Source of the DNA: CAVVEQ01 sp963804865
Lineage (GTDB): Bacteria > Chloroflexota > Anaerolineae > Anaerolineales > Anaerolineaceae
Direction of reading: 5' to 3'
DNA length: 64,000 nt
Assembly (NCBI GenBank): GCA_963804865.1
Contig: CAWDSH010000001.1
Coordinates: forward strand, 372,001 to 436,000
Below, in pieces: positions 52,716 to 61,204 of this stretch. The notes below the pieces were generated by a model. That model worked only from the letters and a program-made list of their open reading frames with translations, had not been told where the DNA came from and ran no database searches. A program made the position numbers and the translations under genes. How positions within the stretch are numbered: position 1 is the first letter of the stretch; each line of letters starts with the position of its first letter.

Positions 52716-53706
52716 ACGGGTTGCCCTTTATTTGCAAGATGCACATGATCTACGCAATGGACTTGAATATGTCCAGTATGCAGAGCGTAGAGGATTTGAA
52801 GCTGTCTGGCAGGCGGAAAGTCGACTAGTTCGGGATGCCATTGTACCCATGGCTGCCTATGCTGCTGTGACAAATACAATAAAGGTTGGATCGGGTGTCA
52901 TCAATAATTGGACCCGAAATATTGGTTTATTGGCATCAACTTTCCTGACTCTTGATGATCTTGCGCCAAATCGAATGATCTGCGGGATTGGCGCCTGGTG
53001 GGATCCATTGGCAAAAAATGTGGGTATTACACGAAGCAAACCGCTTACTGCAATGCGTGAGACAGTTTCGATATTAAGAAAACTCCTAAACATGGAACGC
53101 GTGACTTTTCATGGTGAATTCATCCATGTTGAAGGGATAGAGCTTGATGTTGTTCATGGCAGGAAGGAACCCCGTCAGGTACCTATTTATATTGGTGCAA
53201 CCGGCGATCAGATGATGGAGATGACAGGAGAAATAGCCGATGGTGTGGTTCTCAATTACTGTGTTCCCCCCGAATACAATATAAAGGCTTTAGATTTATT
53301 GAAAACAGGCATTGCAAAATCTGGTAGAAAGTTTGAAGATCTCGATAGACCGCAACTGATCGTATGCTCTGTAGATCATGACCATGAAAAAGCATTAGAC
53401 ACAACCAGAGAGCTTCTAACTCAATATCTTGCACAGCAACCACACATTGCTAAAGCTTCTGGTGTTGCCCAGGATGTTGTTACAAAGATACAATCCATTC
53501 TCGGATGGCCGGCTACCCATGAACAGATTCAAAAAGCTAAACATCTTGTGCCTGAAGAACTGATTAACAAAATCACCGCATCTGGAACTCCTGAAGAAGC
53601 CAAGGAAAAGGTCGCTGAATATCGAAAATATGGTTGCACGTGCCCGATTCTTTATCCAGTAGGCGGTGATGTCCATTTGCTGATCGATACATTCGCGCAA
53701 AAATGA
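52708..53706 (+). CDS. F420-dependent LLM-class oxidoreductase (Mer-like)
   Basis: 332 residues, luciferase-like TIM barrel. Motifs: VQYAERRGFEAVWQAESRLVRD, IKVGSGVINNWTRN, MICGIGAWWDP, VPIYIGATGDQMMEMTGEIADGVVLNYC. The pattern is close to F420-dependent methylenetetrahydromethanopterin reductase-type enzymes. Genetic context with four F420 genes supports F420 rather than FMN. The substrate is not evident; with SsnA and molybdenum hydroxylases nearby it may reduce an oxidised ring compound. It overlaps the thioesterase gene by 4 bases. Confidence 0.87.
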   Translation: MTERVALYLQDAHDLRNGLEYVQYAERRGFEAVWQAESRLVRDAIVPMAAYAAVTNTIKVGSGVINNWTRNIGLLASTFLTLDDLAPNRMICGIGAWWDPLAKNVGITRSKPLTAMRETVSILRKLLNMERVTFHGEFIHVEGIELDVVHGRKEPRQVPIYIGATGDQMMEMTGEIADGVVLNYCVPPEYNIKALDLLKTGIAKSGRKFEDLDRPQLIVCSVDHDHEKALDTTRELLTQYLAQQPHIAKASGVAQDVVTKIQSILGWPATHEQIQKAKHLVPEELINKITASGTPEEAKEKVAEYRKYGCTCPILYPVGGDVHLLIDTFAQK

Positions 53707-54152
53707 AAGAGTTGGTTAATTCTAAAAAATGCTTTGTCTGCGGCGAAGAGAATATTTCTGGTTTGCAGATGACGTTTATTATATTGGATGATGGTACAGT
53801 TCAGGCTAAATACACCATTAAGGAGGTATATCAAGGGTGGCCCGGAATTGCACATGGGGGAATAGTAGCAGCAATTCTTGATGAGGTGATGGCAAAATTG
53901 TTCGTAACGAACGGAACTGACCACCGATACATGGTAACTGCAAAGTTGGAAATTAAATACCGAAAACCTGTGCCAATAGGCGAGGAAATATTGGTAACAG
54001 CTCGAAAAATTGTGGATAAAGGAAAATTAGCAAAAGCATTTGCATCATTAAGAAATATCAACCAGGAAATATTAGCTGAAGCTGAATCCACCTTTATTCA
54101 GGTAAATGAGACCCTCCTGAATAAATTGACTCAATCTCAAGATCTTTTGTAA
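53703..54152 (+). CDS. PaaI-like hotdog thioesterase
   Basis: 149 residues. The hotdog signature PGIAHGGIVAAILDEVMAKL (about 43-62) contains the HGG and the catalytic Asp/Glu region, and FIQVNE closes the fold. The N-terminal CFVCGEEN resembles a Cys pair seen in related 4HBT proteins. Hydrolyses an acyl-CoA thioester of unknown acyl group. The start overlaps the LLM stop (ATGA). Its presence suggests the pathway passes through a CoA thioester, or it may serve as proofreading. Confidence 0.85.
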   Translation: MKELVNSKKCFVCGEENISGLQMTFIILDDGTVQAKYTIKEVYQGWPGIAHGGIVAAILDEVMAKLFVTNGTDHRYMVTAKLEIKYRKPVPIGEEILVTARKIVDKGKLAKAFASLRNINQEILAEAESTFIQVNETLLNKLTQSQDLL

Positions 54153-54164
54153 CTGCGAGGAGAA

Positions 54165-54932
54165 ATGATTATCGAATATCACAAACCAAATTCGATAGAT
54201 GATGCATGCAAGCTACTCTCAAGGGAATCTCCACGGACCGTTCCTCTCGGTGGAGGAACGGTATTAAGCCAGTATCATGGAGAACCAATTGCAGTGGTAG
54301 ATTTACAAGATTTGGGAATTGATGGCATAGAAGCACATGGAAATATGTTGTTCATCGGTGCTTCAACAACCTTACAATCCGTGATCGAAAGTGAGTTGAT
54401 AGATAATGAGATTAAAAAAGCGTGCGAAATCGAAAGCACATATAATCTCCGGCAGACAGCAACAATAGGGGGTTGTATCGCGTCTGGATCCTGGGGTTCT
54501 CCACTATTATCCATTATATTTGCTAGTGATGCAGAGTTAACAATTCAACCCGATGAGATAAAGCTAAAAATCGGTAAATGGATATCTTTAACACAAGAAG
54601 AAAAGGATCATCGCTTCATTTCACATATTTCCATCGCGAAAGAGCAACATGTGGCACTTGAGACCATATCGAAAACGCCCAAATCAAAACCTGAAATTAT
54701 GTTGTGCGCAAGTGGATGGGAATCGGGTAGGATCCGATATGTATTAATGGATAAAAGATCAAAGAAGATGCAATTGTTGTTGGATACAGACGAAGGCGAT
54801 ATAGAAAAAGCATTCCTTAGTTTAATAAATGCGCATAGCCATTCCTTTTCATCAGATTTTCCTCAATATTATTCAAAAATATTAGAGATTTTATTCACTC
54901 GTTGCTGGCATAGGGTTAAAGGAAAATCATAA
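54165..54932 (+). CDS. Molybdenum hydroxylase FAD-binding subunit (YgfM-like)
   Basis: 255 residues. FAD-binding domain of the xanthine dehydrogenase family: TVPLGGGTVLSQYHG (about 26-40, pyrophosphate loop), IGASTTLQSVIES, NLRQTATIGGCIASGS (about 96-111). The CO dehydrogenase flavoprotein C-terminal part is shortened. Size and position before a fused FeS-Moco subunit match E. coli YgfM preceding XdhD. GAGGAGAA provides the Shine-Dalgarno. Electron acceptor unknown. Confidence 0.88.
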   Translation: MIIEYHKPNSIDDACKLLSRESPRTVPLGGGTVLSQYHGEPIAVVDLQDLGIDGIEAHGNMLFIGASTTLQSVIESELIDNEIKKACEIESTYNLRQTATIGGCIASGSWGSPLLSIIFASDAELTIQPDEIKLKIGKWISLTQEEKDHRFISHISIAKEQHVALETISKTPKSKPEIMLCASGWESGRIRYVLMDKRSKKMQLLLDTDEGDIEKAFLSLINAHSHSFSSDFPQYYSKILEILFTRCWHRVKGKS

Positions 54933-54933
54933 A

Positions 54934-57900
54934 ATGATTATTCATATCAACCTCAATAACAAAGATTTATCCTTGGATATTTCTCCTTCTGACACACTTC
55001 TACAAGTTTTGCGATCGCAAGGTATTTGGGGTGTCAAGTTTGGGGGCTGCCAGAAAGGCGAATGTGGTGCTTGTTCAGTTTTGATAAATGGGAAACTCGT
55101 TAACTCCTGTTCCATTCTGGCGGCTCAAGTTGACGGAACTTGTATTTTCACGATTGAATATCTTGGTCAATATCCCGAATTGGGGTGGAAAGAAAATCAA
55201 GGACTGCACCCAATTCAAAAAGCATTAATTGATAGGGGAGCTATTCAATGTGGTTTCTGTACACCAGCAATGGCTTTAGCCATCAAATCACTTTTGGATA
55301 AAAACTCCAATCCTACTGAGATCCAAGTAAGAGAAGCATTATCCGGTATCTTATGTCGTTGTACTGGTTACCTCAAACCTGTGCAAGCCGCTTTACAAGC
55401 TGCTTCAATTCTCAGAGGTGATCCAACTGATAAATCATTTAATTCTGATTCACCAACACCAATTGATTTTGGATCACAAGCACCAACTCTAGAATCAAAT
55501 TATGATCTATCCAGGAATCTTAAGACATCTCAAAAGATCCTCCCCGTGATAAAAGTTAACATAGGTACACAGAAATATTCACAAATCGGAAAATCAGTTA
55601 AAAAAGTTGATGCGGATAAGCTTGTTCAGGGAAAACCAGCTTTTGCTGCTGACCTTGAGATGAGAGGTATGCTAATTGCCAAGATATTACATAGTCCTAT
55701 TGCCCATGCAAAAATAAAAAAGATTGATACATCGAAAGCTCTGACTCTTCCTGGTGTTGCTGCGGTCTTGACATGGCATGATATTCCACGAGTTATCTTT
55801 TCCACCGCAGGTCAATCCGATCCCATTCCAGGACCACTCGATACATTTTCTCTAGACAACAAAGTCAGGCATGTCGGTGACCGAGTGGCATTTCTTGCTG
55901 CTGAAACAGAGGAAATCGCAAATCAAGCACTTAAATTAATTGAAGTTGACTACGAGGAACTACCAGTTTTATTGAATCCTTTAGATGCTATGAAACCAGG
56001 AGCGCCCATCCTGCATGATGAAAACGAATATCACAATTTTGACCAATCCGATCCAAAAATAAACCTCGCTGCAAGAATTCATATCGATATTGGTAATGTT
56101 GAGAATGGATTTAAAAAGGCGGATCAAATTTTCGAGGGTGATTATATTGTGCCCAAAGTTCAACAATCGCACATTGAACCTCATGTTGCAATTACCTATT
56201 GGGATGAAGATGACCGACTGGTTATCCGTACAAGCACCCAGGTTCCCTTTCATGTCCGTCGAATACTAGCACCTGTTCTTGGATTGCCAATCAAAAGAAT
56301 AAGAGTGATCAAACCAAGAATTGGCGGAGGTTTTGGTGGAAAGCAGGAAGTATTGATCGAAGATGTGGCAGCGCATCTAACCATTGCAACGGGTAGACCT
56401 GTAAAAATTGAATATACACGTGAGGAGGAATTCATTGCATCAAGATCACGACATCCCATGCATATTCACATGAAAACAGGCGTAAAAAACGACGGGACTA
56501 TTACTGCAAACGAAATGTATGCGTTAGTTGATAAAGGTGCATATGGCAGCCATGCATTGACCGTCACCGGAAACACCGGACACAAATCCATGGCCTTATA
56601 TGTTGGGGATGGTGATTTTCGCAAATCTCCAAATATTCGTTTCTATGCAGATATCGTATATTCAAATCATCCACCGGCAGGCGCATTTCGTGGATATGGT
56701 GTACCTCAGGGATTTTGGGCAGTTGAACGTCATATGGAAAAAATTAGCAGGAGCCTTGGATTGGATCCAATTAAATTCCGACTTAAAAAATTCTCTTACG
56801 TTCTGGTGAATTGCATCCATTCAGTACTGCATGGAGTGAAGGCCGTGAACCATCTCCTGAAATCGTCCATACAGTAGGCCTTGAGAATTGTGTCATTCAA
56901 GGAAAAGCCACGATTGGCTGGGACCAGAAGTTCGGGAATGATGACTGGCATTCCATACCCGGGAAACCTCATTTACGAAAAGGGATTGGATTAGCAACAG
57001 TTATGCAGGGCACAGCGATACCGTACCTGGATATGGGCGGTGCAAGTATCAAAATGAATGATGATGGATCCTTTAATCTACTGGTTGGCGCCACGGATCT
57101 TGGTACTGGCTCTGATACTGTCCTTGCACAAATGGCTGCTGAGGTACTTGGAGTTCCTACAGAAGACATTTTGGTTTATTCTTCGGATACTGATTTCACT
57201 CCCTTTGACAAAGGTGCCTATGCTTCAAGCACTACTTATATATCTGGTGCAGCTGTAGTCAATGCTGCAAAGCAAGTTGCCGAAAGGATTAGATCACGTG
57301 CAATCCTGATTTTTTCACAAAAATATCCTGATAAGAAATATTTACCTGAACAGATTACTCTACTGGATCGGAATGCTATTGCAAGTGATGGAAATCGTGT
57401 AACCTTTTCAGAAATTGGACATCATTCTTTACATCACTCAAACCAGGAACAGATCATGGCTGTTGGTTCCTATGTTTCCCCCGTATCACCACCACCATTT
57501 GCAGCTCAATTTGCTGAAGTGACTGTGGATGTAGAAACAGGAGTGGTGATTGTTGATAAGCTTGTGATGGCTGTGGATTCTGGTGTGATTGTCAATCCGA
57601 TTACAGCATCTGGCCAGGTTGAAGGGGGTATGGCTCAAGCATTAGGGTATGCAGTCTGTGAAGAAATGACCTATGATGAAAAAGGTGTTCCCAATGAGCG
57701 CGATTTTGAGGATTATCATATTTTCCGAGCGGATGAAATGCCCGAATTGGAAACAATCTTCGTTGAAACCTTCGAACCATCACATCCGTTTGGTGTGAAA
57801 GCCGTTGCGGAGATTCCCATGGATGGCGTCGCTCCAGCAGTCGGGAATGCCATATTTGATGCATGCGGTGCCAATGTGGATGAAATCCCTATCACACCAG

Positions 57901-57938
57901 AAAAAATCTGGTTTGCGATAAATAAGATCCAATCCTAA
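54934..57938 (+). CDS. Fused [2Fe-2S]-molybdopterin hydroxylase subunit (XdhD-like), frameshifted
   Basis: About 1001 residues when repaired. N-terminal [2Fe-2S] domain: Cys39, 44, 47 and 59 (FGGCQKGECGAC). Second cluster: Cys106, 109, 141 and 143 (CGFC, CRC). From about 220 the molybdopterin domain begins (IGKSVKKVDADKLVQGKPAF), with PRIGGGFGGKQEV, GAFRGYGVPQG, and GVKAVAEI with the probable catalytic Glu. The frame breaks at a run of six A (56785-56790): the first frame stops at 56877. The rest continues in the -1 frame from about 56790 (KILLRSGELHPFSTAW) to 57938. A seventh A would restore one gene. The single-polypeptide FeS-Moco order is that of E. coli XdhD, a selenium-linked hypoxanthine/purine hydroxylase candidate. 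The FAD subunit is encoded just upstream. Confidence 0.85.
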
Positions 57939-57957
57939 TTTGTGTTAAGATATTTAA

Positions 57958-59310
57958 ATGCCACCTTCCTCATCAGTTTATGTAACAGGCCACGTTAATC
58001 CTGATACAGATTCAATAGCCGCAGCGCTAGGTTATGCATGGTTGCTGAAAGAACGCGACCGCATGGATACCATCGCAGCTAGGGCCGGTGCAATCAATCC
58101 CCAGACTGCCTGGGTGCTCAAATACCTGGAGCTTGATCCTCCGATACTTTTAACTGATGCGTCACCAAGATTTGAATCTGTAATGAGGAGAATGGATTCC
58201 ACCACACCTGATAAACCTCTTCGTGAAGCTTGGGCTATCGCCAATAGAACTGGTGGCATTGCACCAATCCTAAACACTGATAGAACGCCTTATGGCCTTA
58301 TTACTGGAAGAAGCCTGTTTAATTTTCTTAGTCGCTCTGTTGGCCCTGATCCGAAAAATAATGAAAAGAGAATATCTGAGATCCTGGATTTTCCCTGCGG
58401 AGAAGCTGCTGATACTCATGTACCACAATTTCAGGCATCAACAAGAATCCGTGATGTCATCAACCGTGTTCTTCGGACCGAAGGTGATGAGTTCTGGGTT
58501 GTTGATGAAAAGAATCACTATGCAGGCATTTGCCGGCAAAAAGATTTGTTGGAACCTCCCAGGTTGAAGATTATTCTCGTTGACCACAATGAATATCAGC
58601 AATCGATAGCATCTCTCGACGAAGCAGAACTCTTGGAGATATTGGATCATCACCGATTAGGAAATCAATCAACCCATACACCCATTCGATTTACTGTCGA
58701 TATAGTCGGTTCTACCAGTACCTTAATTTCAGAGTTGACGGAAGAAGCGGGATTAAGCTTACCCCCCAAATTAGCTGGTGTTCTCCTGGCGGGTTTACTC
58801 TCGGATACTCTGATCCTGAAATCCCCAACCACAACAAATAGGGATAAGGTCGCTGCTGAGCGACTTTCCAGATGGGCATTTGTGGCCGGGTCGCCAATTC
58901 AAAAGGAGACTTTACTATCTTTCGGTGAGAAAATTTTAGCAGCTGGTTCCGGACTGGCTTCCAGATCACCTGATGAAATCGTAAAACAGGATATGAAAAT
59001 ATATTCTGGTGGAGGTTTCGATTTTGCCATATCTCAAATTGAAGTCAATGACATATATGAAATTGGAGAATATATTTCTGATTTAATGGAAGCGCTGAAA
59101 AGATTAAAAGCGCTCAATGCCCTTGATTTTGCCATGCTGATGATTACGGATGTCGTTCAGAGTTCCAGCAGGATCCTCATGGTTGACCAACCGTTTGTTT
59201 TGGATGATCTTCCTTATCAACCACAAATTGACGGTACACGCTTGGCTGATGGAGTTGTGTCTCGAAAAAAGCAGCTCTTACCTGCCGTTCTAGGGTTATT
59301 AGAGGACTAG
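57958..59310 (+). CDS. Family II (Mn-dependent) inorganic pyrophosphatase with CBS pair
   Basis: 450 residues. DHH-type PPase: GHVNPDTDS (about 11-19), DHNE, and LDHHRLGN are the Mn/Co ligand motifs, and the DHHA2 domain closes with VSRKKQLLPAV (R-K-K). Between about 70 and 205 sits a CBS-type regulatory insert (PLREAWAIANRTGGIAPILN, RIRDVINRV..FWVVDEKNHYAGIC), which binds adenine nucleotides in related enzymes. The DRTGG domain of some members is absent. It sits between the two molybdenum hydroxylases; cofC and other guanylyl or cytidylyl transfers release pyrophosphate. Confidence 0.9.
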   Translation: MPPSSSVYVTGHVNPDTDSIAAALGYAWLLKERDRMDTIAARAGAINPQTAWVLKYLELDPPILLTDASPRFESVMRRMDSTTPDKPLREAWAIANRTGGIAPILNTDRTPYGLITGRSLFNFLSRSVGPDPKNNEKRISEILDFPCGEAADTHVPQFQASTRIRDVINRVLRTEGDEFWVVDEKNHYAGICRQKDLLEPPRLKIILVDHNEYQQSIASLDEAELLEILDHHRLGNQSTHTPIRFTVDIVGSTSTLISELTEEAGLSLPPKLAGVLLAGLLSDTLILKSPTTTNRDKVAAERLSRWAFVAGSPIQKETLLSFGEKILAAGSGLASRSPDEIVKQDMKIYSGGGFDFAISQIEVNDIYEIGEYISDLMEALKRLKALNALDFAMLMITDVVQSSSRILMVDQPFVLDDLPYQPQIDGTRLADGVVSRKKQLLPAVLGLLED

Positions 59311-59395
59311 GTGATAACAATCGGAAAAATCGTGGTAGTGATTATGATTCAAAATAATGGAAGTGGAAAGGAATTTATTCGAAGATGGAGGATGC

Positions 59396-60808
59396 ATGTG
59401 GACTAAATATATAAATGCTTCCAGCATTGAAGAAGTATTGGATATTTTGAGTGAAAATTCCGGGTCTGCGAGGATTATCGCAGGTGGTTCGGACCTTTTG
59501 TTAGAAATCGAACGCGGAACCAGAAAAGGCATTGAAACGCTTATCGATATTTCACGAATTATTGGCTTAGATCAGATTACCTTGGACAAAGATAATAATT
59601 TGCATATAGGTCCAATGGTCACTCATAGTCATTGTGCTGGATCTAAGTTGATCCGTGAAAAAATACTTCCCCTTGCATTGGCATGTTGGTCAATAGGCTC
59701 TCCACAGATTAGAAACAGAGGTACCGTTGGAGGTAACTTGATTACAGGTTCTCCTGCCAACGATACCATTCCAGCGTTGATTGCGTTGGATGCCCACCTC
59801 ATTTTGAAATCTAAAAATAGTTCTAGAAAAGTACCCTTGGTCGATTTTTACCAGGGTGTTAGAAAAACTTGTCTACAACCCGATGAAATGGTAGTAGAAA
59901 TCATCGTTCCTGCGATGAAAAAAAGCCAGCAGGGAATTTTTGTAAAACAAGCATTAAGACGTGCCCAGGCCATTTCCGTGACAAACGCTGCGATTGTTAT
60001 TGATCTTGCGGATGACCATATCACCAAATGTAAAATATGCCTGGGATCAGTGGCACCCACGATCATCCATGCGATAAAAGCAGAATCTTTCTTGATTGGG
60101 AAAGAATTGACAAAAGAAAATATTCAAAAAACAGGGGAATTGGCCTCCGATGATGCCCTTCCAATAGATGATCTTCGAGGATCGATGAAGTATAGAAAGG
60201 AAATGGTAAAAAATAACATTACTCATGGACTGCAATGTCTGGCAGAACAAAGAGAAAAAGAACAAATTCCAGAACACCCGGTTCTTCTTCGTGGTAAAGA
60301 ACCTTTCAAGCCAATCTATCTTAAAGAGAAAAAGGAATTTGAGGATTCCACAATTATCAATACAACCATCAATGGTAAGAAGCTTTCCTTCAAAGGGATT
60401 CCTCAAAAATCACTTCTCCGGTTCATTCGAGAAGATGCAAAATTAACTGGCACTAAGGAAGGGTGCGCAGAAGGCGAATGTGGTGCTTGCACAATCTTCC
60501 TGGATGGAATAAGCGTGATGAGTTGTCTCATACCCGCAGCCAGGGCTGATCAAGCAGAAATCGTGACCATAGAAGGGTTTGGCAGCGACCAATTCTTACA
60601 TCCAGTTCAGAAAGCGTTTATTGAAGAAGGCGCTGTTCAATGTGGTTACTGCACTCCTGGTTTCATAATGTCAGCCATAAAATTATATGAGGAAAGAGAA
60701 TCACCGGAAAAAGATGAAATAAAAACTGCCATATCTGGAAATTTGTGCCGGTGCACTGGATATTACAGTATTATTCGTGCGATTGAAAATTCTCAATTTA
60801 GAAAGTGA
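59396..60808 (+). CDS. Fused FAD-[2Fe-2S] molybdenum hydroxylase subunit
   Basis: 470 residues from ATG 59396, chosen over ATG 59357 for its GGAGG Shine-Dalgarno. Residues 1-285 are the FAD domain (ARIIAGGSDLLLEIERG, GSPQIRNRGTVGGNLITGSPANDT, ISVTNAAIVIDL). Residues about 318-465 are the [2Fe-2S] domain: KEGCAEGECGACTIF plus Cys near SCL, then CGYCTPGF and CRCTGYY. The order FAD-FeS in one chain is the reverse of the usual separate genes and complements the separate Moco subunit at 61205. An electron-transfer unit for a second hydroxylase. Confidence 0.9.
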   Translation: MWTKYINASSIEEVLDILSENSGSARIIAGGSDLLLEIERGTRKGIETLIDISRIIGLDQITLDKDNNLHIGPMVTHSHCAGSKLIREKILPLALACWSIGSPQIRNRGTVGGNLITGSPANDTIPALIALDAHLILKSKNSSRKVPLVDFYQGVRKTCLQPDEMVVEIIVPAMKKSQQGIFVKQALRRAQAISVTNAAIVIDLADDHITKCKICLGSVAPTIIHAIKAESFLIGKELTKENIQKTGELASDDALPIDDLRGSMKYRKEMVKNNITHGLQCLAEQREKEQIPEHPVLLRGKEPFKPIYLKEKKEFEDSTIINTTINGKKLSFKGIPQKSLLRFIREDAKLTGTKEGCAEGECGACTIFLDGISVMSCLIPAARADQAEIVTIEGFGSDQFLHPVQKAFIEEGAVQCGYCTPGFIMSAIKLYEERESPEKDEIKTAISGNLCRCTGYYSIIRAIENSQFRK

Positions 60809-60815
60809 GGAAACA

Positions 60816-61184
60816 ATGGGTAAAGATAATATATATTCATCAAGACCTGATATGTCCGCCAGGGAAAAAACCGCACACCCGATTTGGCGTGGGGTCGGAT
60901 TTGGGTTGATCGTGATTCTTCCAATCATTTCATATGTAACTTCCCTCTTGCTGATTGAAGCAAATAAAACTGAGCATTGGTTTAATATACCTGTTGATCT
61001 TTATTCAAAAGGAACTGATCCTTACTCAACAATCAAACTGGTTCTCACATTGATGATATTTGCTGTCTTTTCGATTATATTCACTTCAATTTTCATGATC
61101 CTTTACTCAATTTTTGGTCCTTCAAGATATGGACCGACCGATATCCCCCCTGTCGCTGGGCACTTCAAGAAATATAAAAGATAA
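60816..61184 (+). CDS. Small membrane protein inside the molybdenum hydroxylase operon
   Basis: 122 residues from ATG 60816 with AGGA upstream; an earlier in-frame start at 60777 lies inside the previous gene. Two hydrophobic segments (about 26-48 and 75-97). The N-terminus and the C-terminus (PSRYGPTDIPPVAGHFKKYKR) are likely on the same side. No family recognised. Located between the FAD-FeS and Moco subunit genes with 7 and 20 base gaps, so it is expected to be made with them and may anchor the complex or pass electrons to quinones. Conserved residues cannot be assessed from one sequence. Confidence 0.7.
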   Translation: MGKDNIYSSRPDMSAREKTAHPIWRGVGFGLIVILPIISYVTSLLLIEANKTEHWFNIPVDLYSKGTDPYSTIKLVLTLMIFAVFSIIFTSIFMILYSIFGPSRYGPTDIPPVAGHFKKYKR

Positions 61185-61204
61185 CATTTAGGGAGATTAT
61201 CAAG

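Noticed and set aside
56811..57938. The second half of the hydroxylase gene as an independent Moco gene starting with TTG
   Set aside because: The frame is open upstream of the TTG with family-like sequence (KILLRSGE), and the N-terminal Moco region is only in the preceding frame, so it is the rest of one gene.
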